NCBI GenBank assembly: GCA_937959395.1
Contig: CALGLR010000048.1
Span: forward strand, 1-64,000
Reading direction: 5' to 3'
Length of the DNA stretch: 64,000 nucleotides
DNA from: an uncultured Flavobacteriaceae bacterium
Lineage (GTDB): Bacteria; Bacteroidota; Bacteroidia; Flavobacteriales; Flavobacteriaceae
The notes under the pieces were generated by a model. It saw only the letters and a program-made list of their open reading frames with translations. It ran no database searches and was not told the origin of the DNA. Position 1 is the stretch's first letter, and each line of letters begins with the position of its first letter. Shown piece after piece: positions 1-9,529 of the stretch. A program made the translations under genes and the position numbers.

Positions 1-401
1 ATGTGAATTATTGGAAATAAACCCGCTTGAAGTACTGAGAATATCGTCATTGCTTCTGCAGAACGGTTAATCGCCATTCTCCATTTTTGACGGAATAGTA
101 GAAGTACTGCAGAAATTAATGTTCCTGCGTGACCAATACCAACCCACCAAACGAAGTTAGTAATATCCCAAGCCCAGTTTACTGTTTTGTTTAGACCCCA
201 AGTTCCAATACCTGTTGAAATTGTGTATATCATACAACCAATTCCCCAGAGAAAAGCAATCAATGCGATTGAAAATACAATCCACCATTGTTTGTTCGCT
301 TTTCCTTCTACAGGAGCTGCAATATCAACAGTTACATCGTGATACGATTTTTCGCCTGTAACTAAAGGTCTTCTAATAGGTGCTTCGTAATGAGACGCCA
401 T
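1..401 (-). CDS. actC: Alternative complex III subunit ActC (NrfD-like), N-terminal part
   Basis: Only the first 133 residues lie in the window; the gene runs off the left edge. It begins MASHYEAPIRRPLVTGEKSY, then hydrophobic helices begin near residue 38, as expected for the quinol-binding NrfD/PsrC-type membrane subunit. ActC is known as an integral membrane subunit of alternative complex III, which oxidises menaquinol and passes electrons to cytochrome c or directly to an oxidase. The start ATG is at 399-401, with AAAAGG a few bases upstream, and it lies 29 bases after the actB stop, so the two are probably cotranscribed. The family call rests on context (ActA and ActB upstream) and on the membrane pattern. 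Confidence 0.85.
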   Translation of the reverse strand, partial: MASHYEAPIRRPLVTGEKSYHDVTVDIAAPVEGKANKQWWIVFSIALIAFLWGIGCMIYTISTGIGTWGLNKTVNWAWDITNFVWWVGIGHAGTLISAVLLLFRQKWRMAINRSAEAMTIFSVLQAGLFPIIH

Positions 402-430
402 AATCCTTTTTTAATTGTTTGTTAATTAAT

Positions 431-3400
431 TTATGCTTTTATATTTCTCACTTTAGTATGGTACTGCACATTAGGCTTAGTACCAACACTTTCTAATAAG
501 TGATACATACGATCGTCTTTTAAAAGTTTTCCAACTTTACTGTCATTATCATTTATATCTCCAAATAACATTGCGCCATTGCTACATGCTGAAGAACAAG
601 CGGTTTGGAACTCACCATCTTTTATTACTCTTCCGTCTCTTTTAGCATCTAAAATCGTTTTCTGAGTCATTTGGATACACATAGAACATTTTTCCATAAC
701 ACCACGAGAACGAACAGTCACATCTGGGTTAATTACCATACGTCCTAAATCATCGTTCATATAATAATCAAACTCATCGTTTTCATTATATAAAAACCAG
801 TTAAAACGACGTACTTTATATGGACAGTTGTTTGCACAATAACGCGTACCTACACAACGGTTATAAGCCATATGATTTTGACCTTGACGTCCATGGGCAG
901 TAGCTGCAACCGGACAAACCGTTTCACACGGTGCGTGATTACAGTGTTGACACATTACGGGTTGAAAAGCCACTTGCGGATTATCTGCTGGATCTTCCAA
1001 CTCACCAAAACCACCAAGAGAACCATTATCTCCTGATAAACCAGAGAAACCATCTTTCTTAGCATCATCTTGAGCAAATGTATCTTCAGATGAATAATAT
1101 CTATCTATACGTAACCAATGCATATCACGGCTACGACGAATTTCTTCTTTACCAACTACAGGCACATTGTTTTCTGCATGACATGCAATAACACAAGCAC
1201 CACATCCTGTACATGCATTTAAATCTATAGATAAGTTAAAATGATGTCCTATTGAACGGTCAAACTCATCCCAAAGATCAACATCTGGAGAAGTTACTGG
1301 TGTTTCCTCATGATTTAAAGAAACCATTGGCATTGGATTCCAAACCTGTTTGTTTTTAGTATTAAAAACTTCTAAGGTTGTCTCTACAATAATATCGCCA
1401 CGCCCCATTAATGTATTTTGAAGCTGAACACATGCAAATTCATGCATTCCAGCTGCAGCAGTTACACTAACAGATTGTACATTATTAAAATTATTATATA
1501 AAGGATAGGCATTTACACCTACTTTCATTTCATCTTTAACCCCAGCTTTTCTTCCATAACCTAATGCTAAGGCGACTGAGCCTTTTGCTTGTCCTGGCTG
1601 AATAATTACTGGAACAGTTATGGTCTTACCATTAGCAGTTACTTTAGCATAACTTCCATTTAAAGCGCCAGTTGCTTCATTCTCATTTACTAGCTTCAGG
1701 TTTTTTGCATCGGCCTTAGAGACTAATAAATAGTTATCCCAAGACGTTCTTGTAATTGGATCTGGAAATTCTTGCAACCATGGGTTATTAGCTTGTTGAC
1801 CGTCTCCCATTCCAACTTTAGTATAAAGTGTTAACTCCATACCTTTTGTATTAGCACCTGATGCTGCTAAAGCTATTGCTGGATTTCCTGAAGCTGCTAC
1901 ACCTTGAATGTCTTCTTCTTCATCAATACTACCAATAACTGTTTCTGAAATAGAAGTTGTATTACTAACAAACACACCATCATGTAATGCTTTGTTAAAT
2001 GAACCCCCATTTAATATATTTTCATTCCACACGACTTTAATATAATCGTTGAGTGAAATATCATTTCCATTCCATTTTAATAGCGCTTCTTGAAACTGTC
2101 TTGTATCAAATAAAGGACGAATTGTAGGTTGCATTAACCCAAAATGTCCTTTTGTTAATTCAACATCTCCCCAAGATTCTAAGTTATGAGGTGCAGCTGC
2201 TAAATATTTAGACGCTAAAGCAGTCTCATCTTCTTTCATAGAAAACGTTACTGATAAATCTACTTTCTTTAAAGCTTCAACAAACTCTGATGCATTTGGC
2301 AATGTATATGCTGGATTTACACCGCTCATAATAATACCTCCAACTTTACCAGATTTCATATCTGATACTAAGGCTGATATTACTTTATCACTACCTTGTC
2401 TTGTTTTTATTGGCGACGTTTTATCAAATACTTTACTTGATAATGCTTCATTTATTTTTAAAGCTACAGTTTGTGCATTTACGTCTTGAATTCCTGTAAG
2501 CACAACCCCTTTACTTCCTGCTCTTTTTAATTCTGAAGCTGCATTTCTAACGGCCTCTTCTATATTTTTAGGTAAGTTACCTGAAACAGAACCACCCACT
2601 ATAAAACTATATAATCTCGCTAAAGCTATTCTTTGCTGACTAGGTGTTAAAGGCACACGTTTATCTGCATTAGCTCCTGCTAAAGACATATTTGATTCAA
2701 ACTGAATATGACGAGACATTTTTCCGTGATTTGGAATACGTCCTTTTGAATATCCAGAATCAAATCCACCACCTTGCCAATCTCCTAAAAAATCTGCTCC
2801 TACTGAAACAATTGTAGATGCTTTAGATAAATCGTAGTTCGCTAAACCGCGCTCTCCGTACATTGCTTGGTAAGCATCTAGTGCTGCTGATTGTGAAACG
2901 GCATCGTATTGCACATGATTTACATTGCCATACTTTGCTTTAAACTCTGAAATTAATTTAGTTGTAGATGGACTTGCATAAGTTTGCGTTAATAACACAA
3001 TCGTCTTACCATTACTAGCCAAATTAGATAATTCTTTATTGACTTCGGCATCAAACTGACTCCAAGAAATTGGAGCACCGCCTTTTTTAGGCCCCTTAAC
3101 TCTTTTACTATCATATAACCCTAAAACAGAAGCATTAACTCTAGCATTAGCATTTCCAAGTGCTTTTGCTAATTTGTTATTCTCTATTTTAATTGGACGC
3201 CCTTCACGAGTTTTTACTAAAACATTAACAAAATCAAAACCATCAGCAATTGTAGTTGCATAATAATTTGCAACACCAGGAATAATCCTATCAGGTTGCA
3301 CTACATATGGAATCGATTTAATTACAGGTCCTTCGCAAGCAGCCAAAGATGCAGCTGCCGTACTAAAACCAACATACTTTAAGAAATCTCGTCGCGTTGT

Positions 3401-3547
3401 AGACGAACCTTCTAATGTATCTTTGTCTCCTAAAAATTCTTCTGTAGGAATTTCGGTAACAAATTCGTTTTGTTTTAGCGCCTCAACAATAGAGCTATCT
3501 TCTTTTAGCTCTTCAACACTTTTCCAGTATTTCTTGTTTGATGACAT
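431..3547 (-). CDS. actB: Alternative complex III iron-sulfur subunit ActB
   Basis: A 1038-residue periplasmic electron-transfer subunit. Near the N-terminus is a twin-arginine motif (RRDFLKYVG, residues 52-60) followed by a possible lipobox ending in Cys71, so export by Tat is likely. The central part resembles the molybdopterin-oxidoreductase fold, which in this family is known to have lost the cofactor. The C-terminal third carries ferredoxin-type cysteine clusters: CTGCGACVIAC near residue 780, CQHCNHAPCETVCP near 865, RCVGTRYCANNCP near 895, and CSMC with CSSAC near 950-985. This pattern fits three 4Fe-4S clusters and one 3Fe-4S cluster. It sits between actA and actC in the usual act order. 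The length and motif order match the fused ActB of Bacteroidota. Confidence 0.95.
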   Translation of the reverse strand: MSSNKKYWKSVEELKEDSSIVEALKQNEFVTEIPTEEFLGDKDTLEGSSTTRRDFLKYVGFSTAAASLAACEGPVIKSIPYVVQPDRIIPGVANYYATTIADGFDFVNVLVKTREGRPIKIENNKLAKALGNANARVNASVLGLYDSKRVKGPKKGGAPISWSQFDAEVNKELSNLASNGKTIVLLTQTYASPSTTKLISEFKAKYGNVNHVQYDAVSQSAALDAYQAMYGERGLANYDLSKASTIVSVGADFLGDWQGGGFDSGYSKGRIPNHGKMSRHIQFESNMSLAGANADKRVPLTPSQQRIALARLYSFIVGGSVSGNLPKNIEEAVRNAASELKRAGSKGVVLTGIQDVNAQTVALKINEALSSKVFDKTSPIKTRQGSDKVISALVSDMKSGKVGGIIMSGVNPAYTLPNASEFVEALKKVDLSVTFSMKEDETALASKYLAAAPHNLESWGDVELTKGHFGLMQPTIRPLFDTRQFQEALLKWNGNDISLNDYIKVVWNENILNGGSFNKALHDGVFVSNTTSISETVIGSIDEEEDIQGVAASGNPAIALAASGANTKGMELTLYTKVGMGDGQQANNPWLQEFPDPITRTSWDNYLLVSKADAKNLKLVNENEATGALNGSYAKVTANGKTITVPVIIQPGQAKGSVALALGYGRKAGVKDEMKVGVNAYPLYNNFNNVQSVSVTAAAGMHEFACVQLQNTLMGRGDIIVETTLEVFNTKNKQVWNPMPMVSLNHEETPVTSPDVDLWDEFDRSIGHHFNLSIDLNACTGCGACVIACHAENNVPVVGKEEIRRSRDMHWLRIDRYYSSEDTFAQDDAKKDGFSGLSGDNGSLGGFGELEDPADNPQVAFQPVMCQHCNHAPCETVCPVAATAHGRQGQNHMAYNRCVGTRYCANNCPYKVRRFNWFLYNENDEFDYYMNDDLGRMVINPDVTVRSRGVMEKCSMCIQMTQKTILDAKRDGRVIKDGEFQTACSSACSNGAMLFGDINDNDSKVGKLLKDDRMYHLLESVGTKPNVQYHTKVRNIKA

Positions 3548-3641
3548 ATTATATAATTGAATTACTTCTTAATTTATTTTTTAAAGTTTTAAATCCCTTT
3601 ACGAGATTTCCTTTTTAATAGAAATTACTAAAAGCTTACTT

Positions 3642-4934
3642 TTAGTAATGACACTTACCGCATTCCAGACCACCCATTTGCGCAGCTGTTAATTGATCCA
3701 CTCCATATTTCTTAGACAATTGCTCATGTATTTTTGTGTAATACGCATTATCTTTAACCTTAACATTAGTTTCACGGTGACAATTAATACACCAACCCAT
3801 TGTTAAAGGCGCATGTTGGTACATAATCTCCATTTCCTCAACTGGACCATGACAAGTTTGACATTCGATACCCGCTACAGAAACATGCTGAGAGTGATTG
3901 AAATATGCAAAATCTGGCAAATTATGAATTCTCACCCATTTCACTGGTTTTGCTACCCCTGTATATTTTTGATTGGCATCATCCCAACCTACAGCATCAT
4001 ATAGCTTCTTAATTTCACCATCATAAAATTCTTTACTGTATTCTTCAGTAGCAGTAGACTCTGCCACTTCGTAAATTGATTTATGACAATTCATACACAC
4101 ATTTAAAGACGGAATACCAGAATGCTTACTTACTCTAGCAGACGAGTGACAGTATTTACAATCTATACCATTATCTCCAGCATGTATTCTATGTGAGTAA
4201 TGAATTGGCTGTACAGGCTCATATCCTTGATTAACGCCTACTTGCATTAAGTAACCATAAACAAAGTAACCACTAGATAATAATAAGAACACTGCTGTTA
4301 CCAGTATTAAAAATTGATTCTGAGCAAAAGCTTGCCATAACGATTTTTTTCCTGTTTCTTTAGCAACGTCTATTCCTTTTTCTTGAGCAAAACGACGTAA
4401 TGTTTTATTTACTAAAACAAGTGCCACTGCCAATATTGCAAATAATAATGCTAAAGCACCAAGAATTAATGTATTTGATGAATTATCACTTCCTTCTGAA
4501 GTTGTTGCTCCTGCTTTAGTAGCTATCTCAGTTGGAGCTTTTTTGACCTCTGCCGTATAGGCTAAAATATTATCAATATCTCCATTAGAAAACTGAGGAA
4601 AAGCAGTCATTGCAGTACCATTGTATTCTTTATAAATCTTGTTAGCATAAGCATCACCAGATTTAACCATTCCTGCACTATTCTTTATCCACTTGTAAAG
4701 CCACTCTCTATCTAAACCTTCTGTTTCTGACAAACGCGCTTCAACATTACGTAAAGCCGGACCAGTCATTTTCTTATCTAGTTTATGACAAGATGCACAA
4801 TTTGCATTAAATAAAGACTTACCCTTGGCAGCATCGCCATCTTGGGCAGACATTGAAGTAGAAAACGCTAGTAAAAAAATTAAGCCTATACGAAGAATAT
4901 TATTGCTTAACTTACGGTGAATCACCTGTTTCAT
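3642..4934 (-). CDS. actA: Alternative complex III haem c subunit ActA with N-terminal monohaem domain
   Basis: 430 residues from the chosen start. A signal peptide (hydrophobic core around residues 13-26, then AFSTSMSAQ) precedes a class I cytochrome c domain with CASCH at 46-50 and a likely axial Met in TAMTAFPQ. Two hydrophobic stretches follow, and then five more haem sites: CKYCH, CMNCH, CQTCH, CINCH and the C-terminal CGKCH. That makes six haem c motifs in one chain. In the family as known, ActA is pentahaem and ActE is a separate monohaem protein, so this looks like an ActE-type domain joined to ActA, though a separate ActE may exist beyond the window. The reading frame extends upstream to 5027, but that ATG lies at or above the predicted promoter, and only 4934 gives a proper signal peptide. 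First gene of the act operon. Confidence 0.9.
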   Translation of the reverse strand: MKQVIHRKLSNNILRIGLIFLLAFSTSMSAQDGDAAKGKSLFNANCASCHKLDKKMTGPALRNVEARLSETEGLDREWLYKWIKNSAGMVKSGDAYANKIYKEYNGTAMTAFPQFSNGDIDNILAYTAEVKKAPTEIATKAGATTSEGSDNSSNTLILGALALLFAILAVALVLVNKTLRRFAQEKGIDVAKETGKKSLWQAFAQNQFLILVTAVFLLLSSGYFVYGYLMQVGVNQGYEPVQPIHYSHRIHAGDNGIDCKYCHSSARVSKHSGIPSLNVCMNCHKSIYEVAESTATEEYSKEFYDGEIKKLYDAVGWDDANQKYTGVAKPVKWVRIHNLPDFAYFNHSQHVSVAGIECQTCHGPVEEMEIMYQHAPLTMGWCINCHRETNVKVKDNAYYTKIHEQLSKKYGVDQLTAAQMGGLECGKCHY

Positions 4935-5015
4935 ATTGTTGGTTAAATTAACTTCTAAACTTTGGTACGATTTTTTCATATTAGTACAGAATAAAACTGC
5001 TGATAAAATCTTTGG

Positions 5016-5046
5016 CAAAAATAACACATAAAGTCGATTTGAGAAA
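5016..5046 (-). promoter_or_regulatory. Promoter of the act operon (Bacteroidota type)
   Basis: On the minus strand TATTTTTG (5016-5023) matches the -7 consensus TAnnTTTG exactly. TTTC at 5043-5046 lies exactly 19 bases upstream, where TTTG is expected (3 of 4). Transcription would start near 5010, leaving a leader of about 75 bases before the actA start at 4934. This supports that start over the longer frame. Confidence 0.5.
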
Positions 5047-5096
5047 TGTTAGGGAACTGTTAATTGCTAATTTAGAGATATTCTAAATAATAAATT

Positions 5097-5127
5097 GTTG
5101 TGATTTTTAGTTTATAACTTACATTTG
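5097..5127 (+). promoter_or_regulatory. Promoter of the SPOR-domain gene
   Basis: TACATTTG at 5120-5127 matches TAnnTTTG, and GTTG at 5097-5100 sits at the correct 19-base spacing (3 of 4). It points toward the SPOR gene at 5244 and is back to back with the act promoter. These two divergent promoters are all I see in the gene-free stretch 4935-5243. Confidence 0.45.
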
Positions 5128-5243
5128 TAGCGGTTAACTATGATACTATGAAATATCTAATGATTATTATATTCATATTTAATTAATGAAATAGTAATTA
5201 TAACGAACTTAATTTGACTTTAAAAACAATAAAAATATAACAG

Positions 5244-5633
5244 ATGAGATTATTATCTAAAAGAAATTTATTTTTTATAACTCTATTCACGTTTGCGTTT
5301 AGCACTATAAATTATGCGCAGCAGGGCACTATTAGCATAAACCAAGATCCCAGAATAGATGAACTTGTGAAACTAAGAAAAGATATCGATGACACTAGTG
5401 ACCGCTATCGCATTCAAATATTTTCAGGAGATAGAACTAGAGCTGAAGACAAGCGATTAAATTTTAGAAAATATTTTTCGCAATATTCTACGAAACTAGT
5501 TTATGAAACTCCAAATTATAAAATCTGGATTGGGAGTTTTAGAACCCGTATAGAAACTGATCGAGCTTTTATTGATGTAAAACGAAAATTTCCGTCTGCA
5601 ATTATTATTAGACCTCTCAAAGATAGAAGTTAG
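5244..5633 (+). CDS. Exported SPOR-domain protein
   Basis: 129 residues. A signal peptide with hydrophobic core FFITLFTFAF ends around NYAQQ. The rest is essentially one SPOR domain (about residues 50-126): YRIQIFSGDR, then a helix, then YKIWIGSFRTRIETDRAF and a final strand SAIIIRPL. SPOR domains bind denuded glycan strands of peptidoglycan, often at division sites, so the product is probably a small periplasmic cell-wall-associated protein. It is transcribed alone. Its 3' end runs straight into the left inverted repeat of the decayed insertion sequence, whose hairpin may now serve as its terminator. The specific role is unknown. Confidence 0.8.
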   Translation: MRLLSKRNLFFITLFTFAFSTINYAQQGTISINQDPRIDELVKLRKDIDDTSDRYRIQIFSGDRTRAEDKRLNFRKYFSQYSTKLVYETPNYKIWIGSFRTRIETDRAFIDVKRKFPSAIIIRPLKDRS

Positions 5634-5660
5634 TTGATTAAACTCTTAAATCATAAAAAA

Positions 5661-5690
5661 AGTGACCAAATGCTAGTCATGGTCGGAAGA
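5661..5690 (+). repeat. Left terminal inverted repeat of the IS
   Basis: Pairs with 6534-6563 on the opposite strand, 26 of 30 positions identical, including an unbroken 17-base run at the inner end. The inner end is also the 5' arm of a small hairpin (5682-5703). Confidence 0.85.
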
Positions 5691-5709
5691 TTTTTCTTCC
5701 GACTTTTTT
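5682..5709 (+). terminator. Terminator-like hairpin within the left IS end
   Basis: GTCGGAAGA (5682-5690), loop TTTT, TCTTCCGAC (5695-5703), then a run of T. It lies 49 bases after the SPOR gene stop in the right orientation to end that transcript. Confidence 0.65.
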
Positions 5710-5794
5710 GTTTTTATTAAAGCACGAGAATTATATATATAACTTGTTTATTTGATAAAATTTTCGTATATTTTTATCTGATAATCAGTCAATT

Positions 5795-6517
5795 ATGTCA
5801 GTATTCAAAGACCACAAAATTTCAGTAAATCAATTATTGGGAGTTATACCCGAAGCTCTTTTGGGTCACGTTAAACAAGAGTCAGGGCATCAAAATATTT
5901 ATGTAATAGACAGAGGATTGCAATCTACCAGAACAATGAACTCCTTTAGTAAAGACGCCATTGGTTTTATTATATGAGCAAAAGAAAACAGAAAACATAT
6001 AGAGTTAGCCTGTTTGATGACTCAAAATCAAGATCTAGATTTAGGAGAGTTGACCCTTATAAAAGATAGTAAAGTACAACTGTATACTGGAAAACCGATC
6101 AAGAATAATAAAGGAAATATACATTATAGAGAAGAATTAGTAGAAACACCATTTCGTTTGATTGTTGCAAAAACTAAAACAGATGATTCTAAAGCGTTTT
6201 GGTTTATTACTAATAATTTTGAGCTAACGCCTAAAGAAATTGCTCTAGCTTATAGAAGAAGATGGGATATTGAGGTCTTCTTCCGTTTTATTAAACAAGA
6301 GCTTAATGTTAGTCATCTTGTATCGTTAAACAAGAATGGAATACAAGTTATGCTATACATGACTTTAATTGTAGCAATGCTAATCTTAATATATAAAAAA
6401 GCAAACAAAATAGGTTATAAAACAGCTAAAAGACGATTTTAAATGGAGCTCCGAAATTTAGCTATTGCTATGATTGTTATTAAATGTGAAGGGAAATTAG
6501 ACCATTTTAAAACATAA
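5795..6517 (+). pseudogene. IS4-family transposase, two in-frame stops and internal deletion
   Basis: One reading frame runs from ATG 5795 to TAA 6515-6517 but is interrupted by TGA at 5975-5977 and TAA at 6440-6442. The frame does not shift, so both look like point mutations. The N-terminal part (FKDHKISVNQLLGVIPEALL) is followed almost directly by IYVIDRGLQS, which resembles the second catalytic Asp region. The usual segment with the first catalytic Asp is missing, implying an internal deletion of roughly 150 codons. The later part keeps YRRRWDIEVFFRFIK with the catalytic Glu and ends RNLAIAMIVIKCEG, typical of the family C-terminus. About 240 codons remain against roughly 400 in intact relatives. 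It cannot encode an active transposase. Confidence 0.85.
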
Positions 6518-6543
6518 AAAAATGGCCGGAATTTCTTCCGACC
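6516..6543 (-). terminator. Terminator of infB operon inside the right IS end
   Basis: On the minus strand an 8-base-pair stem with one mismatch (GGTCGGAA with TTCCGGCC, plus-strand 6524-6543) is followed by A and a run of seven T. It lies about 50 bases past the infB stop. The rimP-nusA-infB transcript may therefore now end in IS-derived sequence. Confidence 0.55.
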
Positions 6544-6563
6544 ATGACTACCAAATGGTCGCT
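6534..6563 (-). repeat. Right terminal inverted repeat of the IS
   Basis: Reverse complement of the left repeat at 5661-5690 with four mismatches, all in the outer half. Confidence 0.85.
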
Positions 6564-6593
6564 TTTTTTTATTATAAATATAAGTATTGAATT

Positions 6594-9407
6594 TTACTTT
6601 AATTTTTTCTTAACCTCAACTTCATGGAATGCTTCAATAGAATCACCTTCTTTAATATCGTTGTAATTCTTAATTTGCATACCACAATCATAACCTTTGC
6701 TAACTTCCTTAGCATCATCTTTAAATCGTTTTAAAGAAGCTAATTCACCAGTATAGACAACAACACCGTCTCTAATTAAACGTACTTTAGAATTTCTAAA
6801 GATTTTACCGTTCATAACCATACAACCTGCTATTGTTCCTACTTTAGAAACTTTAAACATTTCTCTAATCTCTGCTGTTCCAGTAATCTCTTCTTTAAGC
6901 TCTGGAGATAACATCCCTTCCATAGCGTCTTTAAGATCATTAATAGCATCATAGATAATTGAGTAACTTCTAATATCTACTTCTTCTTTATCTGCAATAA
7001 CTCTGGCATTACCAACTGGACGAACATTAAATCCTATAATTATAGCATCAGAAGCTGTTGCTAATAAGACATCACTTTCTGTAATCGCTCCAACACCTTT
7101 ATGTAAGATATTAACTTGAATTTCTTCAGTAGATAACTTTTGGAAAGAATCTGTTAATGCTTCTACAGAACCATCAACATCACCTTTAAGTATAATATTT
7201 AATTCTTTAAACGTTCCAAGTGCAATACGACGACCAATTTCTGCAAGCGTTAATGTTTTAGTAGTACGAACATCTTGCTCTCTTTGTAATTGTGTACGCT
7301 TTGTCGCAATTTGTTTCGCTTCACGCTCATCGGCAAAGACATTGAATTTATCTCCTGCTTGTGGTGCACCATCTAAACCTAAGATAGAAACTGGAGTAGA
7401 AGGACCTGCTTCTAAAACATCATTCCCTCTTTCATCATGCATTGCTTTTATCTTTCCACTGTTTTTCCCAGCCAATACGTAATCACCTATTTTAAGTGTT
7501 CCTGCTTGAACTAATATTGTAGAAACATAACCTCTTCCTTTATCTAAGAACGCTTCAACTACTGTTCCAATAGCTGGCTTATTAGGATTAGCTTTTAATT
7601 CTAGTATTTCGGCTTCAAGAAGTACTTTTTCAAGTAACTCGTTAACTCCTGTACCCACTTTTGCTGAAATATCATGCGATTGTATTTTACCACCCCAATC
7701 TTCAACTAGCAAATTCATTTGAGCTAAACCTTCTTTAATTTTTTCAGCATTAGATTCTGGTCTATCTATTTTATTTATTGCAAATACAATAGGTACTCCT
7801 GCAGCTTGTGCATGTGAGATTGCTTCTTTCGTTTGCGGCATAATAGCATCATCTGCAGCAATAACTATAATAGCTAAATCTGTTATCTGAGCACCACGAG
7901 CACGCATTGCTGTAAAGGCCTCGTGACCAGGTGTATCTAAAAACGCTATTTTTTGACCGCTATCTAATTCTACACCGTAAGCACCAATATGCTGAGTAAT
8001 TCCTCCAGACTCTCCTGCAATTACATTTTCTTTACGAACATAATCTAAAAGTGATGTTTTACCATGATCTACGTGTCCCATTACCGTAATAATTGGAGCT
8101 CTTGTTACTAAATCTTCCGGCTTATCTTCAACTTCTTCAATTGCTTCTTCAATATCAGCAGTAATAAATTCTACTTTATATCCAAATTCCTCAGCAACTA
8201 TGGTTAATGTCTCAGCATCTAAACGCTGATTCATCGTCACCATCATTCCTAATGACATACAAGCCGAAATAATTTTAGTTACTGGCACATCCATCATTGT
8301 AGCAACCTCACTAGAAGTAACAAACTCTGTTACTTTAAGGATCTTGCTTTCTGCAGCTTCTAATTCTAAATCTATTTCTGTTTGCTCTCTATGCTGATCT
8401 CTTTTCTCTCTTCTATATTTTGCGCCTTTACCTTTATTAGATTTACCTTGAAGTTTTTCTAATGTTTCACGCACTTGCTTTTTAACATCTTCCTCACTAG
8501 GCTCTTCCTTAACGATATTACGTCTTCCTTGACCTTGACCCGTTTTCTTTCCTTTGTAACGATCATTACTTCTATTACCTCCAGGCTTGTTATTTCCTCC
8601 TGGTTTATTATCTCCTGGTTTAGAAATACGACGACGCTTTTTCTTGTTTGCGTTATCTCCTGCTTTTTTAGGATCTTCTTTCTTTTTCTTTGGTTTATTG
8701 AATTGAGAAAGATCTATTTTATCTCCAGCAATTTTTGGCCCAGTAAGCTTTTTGTATTGCGTTGTTAAAGTTTCTTCAACTGGTTCGCTTGGCGTTTCCT
8801 CAGCTTTAGTTTCTTCCGGCTTAGCGATCTTTGCTTTAACTTTAACTTCCTCTTTAACCTTAGCAGGTTTTTCTATAGGCTTCTTTTCTTTAACTTCTGT
8901 TTTTGCTTCTACAGGTTTTTCCTTTTTAACCTCTTTCACAACTTCTTCTTTAACCTCAGTAACTGTTTCCGCGACAACAGTAGGCTCTTTAACAGGCTCC
9001 TGTTTAATCACTTCTTGTTTCTTTTTCTTAGGATTAAGATCTATTTTACCTACAGTTTTAGGTCCTGCAAGAATCTTAGAAGCTTTTACAACTTTTTCTT
9101 CCTTTACTTTAGGAACAGGAACTACTTTAGCTTCAATCTTCTTTTGCTTCTCTTCTATTTCTTTTTCTCTTTGTACACGAAGCCCTTCTTTTTCTTTAAT
9201 TTTTGCTTCACTTACTTCTTGAGATGCTACTTTTTTACTTGCATCTGTTTGAAATTCACCGGAAAGAACACTGTAAACTTCTTCTGAAATTTTTGTAGTC
9301 GGTCGCTTTTCTATTTCGATGCCTTTAGAATCTAAAAATTCCACAGCACGATCTAGAGAGATATTAAGCTCACGTAGTACTTTATTTAATCTAATTGTTC
9401 CAGCCAT
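6594..9407 (-). CDS. infB: Translation initiation factor IF-2
   Basis: 937 residues. IF-2 is a GTPase that places initiator tRNA on the 30S subunit and promotes 50S joining. The N-terminal domain ([19 protein letters not shown]) is followed by a long Lys/Glu/Pro-rich linker of low complexity up to about residue 340. The G domain has GHVDHGKT near 440, DTPGHEAF near 490 and NKID near 543. Domains II to IV follow, including a glycine-rich [10 protein letters not shown] segment. The length is normal for Bacteroidota, where the linker is long. It is the last gene of rimP-nusA-infB, 122 bases after nusA. A weak inverted repeat (TTGGG at 9502-9506, CCCAA at 9516-9520) lies in that gap. Confidence 0.98.
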   Translation of the reverse strand: MAGTIRLNKVLRELNISLDRAVEFLDSKGIEIEKRPTTKISEEVYSVLSGEFQTDASKKVASQEVSEAKIKEKEGLRVQREKEIEEKQKKIEAKVVPVPKVKEEKVVKASKILAGPKTVGKIDLNPKKKKQEVIKQEPVKEPTVVAETVTEVKEEVVKEVKKEKPVEAKTEVKEKKPIEKPAKVKEEVKVKAKIAKPEETKAEETPSEPVEETLTTQYKKLTGPKIAGDKIDLSQFNKPKKKKEDPKKAGDNANKKKRRRISKPGDNKPGGNNKPGGNRSNDRYKGKKTGQGQGRRNIVKEEPSEEDVKKQVRETLEKLQGKSNKGKGAKYRREKRDQHREQTEIDLELEAAESKILKVTEFVTSSEVATMMDVPVTKIISACMSLGMMVTMNQRLDAETLTIVAEEFGYKVEFITADIEEAIEEVEDKPEDLVTRAPIITVMGHVDHGKTSLLDYVRKENVIAGESGGITQHIGAYGVELDSGQKIAFLDTPGHEAFTAMRARGAQITDLAIIVIAADDAIMPQTKEAISHAQAAGVPIVFAINKIDRPESNAEKIKEGLAQMNLLVEDWGGKIQSHDISAKVGTGVNELLEKVLLEAEILELKANPNKPAIGTVVEAFLDKGRGYVSTILVQAGTLKIGDYVLAGKNSGKIKAMHDERGNDVLEAGPSTPVSILGLDGAPQAGDKFNVFADEREAKQIATKRTQLQREQDVRTTKTLTLAEIGRRIALGTFKELNIILKGDVDGSVEALTDSFQKLSTEEIQVNILHKGVGAITESDVLLATASDAIIIGFNVRPVGNARVIADKEEVDIRSYSIIYDAINDLKDAMEGMLSPELKEEITGTAEIREMFKVSKVGTIAGCMVMNGKIFRNSKVRLIRDGVVVYTGELASLKRFKDDAKEVSKGYDCGMQIKNYNDIKEGDSIEAFHEVEVKKKLK

Positions 9408-9529
9408 AAATTGCTCTAACCTTTAATGTAATTCCAAATTATAAATAAAACAAACCATGAATTTGCTTGTGCGCATTCAATTTTAGTTCATTTAATATTT
9501 ATTGGGCATAAAAAACCCAAATATATGAT

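Larger units (their letters stand above)
5661..6563 (+). mobile_element. Decayed IS4-family insertion sequence
   Basis: About 0.9 kb bounded by two 30-base inverted repeats that match at 26 positions (5661-5690 and 6534-6563). Inside is a broken transposase with the IS4-type Y-(2)-R-(3)-E-(6)-K signature. Intact IS4-type elements are usually about 1.3-1.6 kb, so part of the interior has been lost. Runs of A and T flank both ends, and no clear target duplication can be seen. The element lies between the 3' ends of two convergent genes (SPOR gene and infB), a harmless location. Confidence 0.85.

Noticed and set aside
4935-5027. Longer N-terminus for ActA starting at 5027
   Set aside because: It would lie at or upstream of the predicted promoter and place 31 residues before a good signal peptide.
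8475-9287. Three plus-strand open frames opposite infB
   Set aside because: They run antisense to the Lys/Glu-rich linker of IF-2, and their Phe/Ser/Thr-rich translations are what such a linker gives in reverse. No start context or family.
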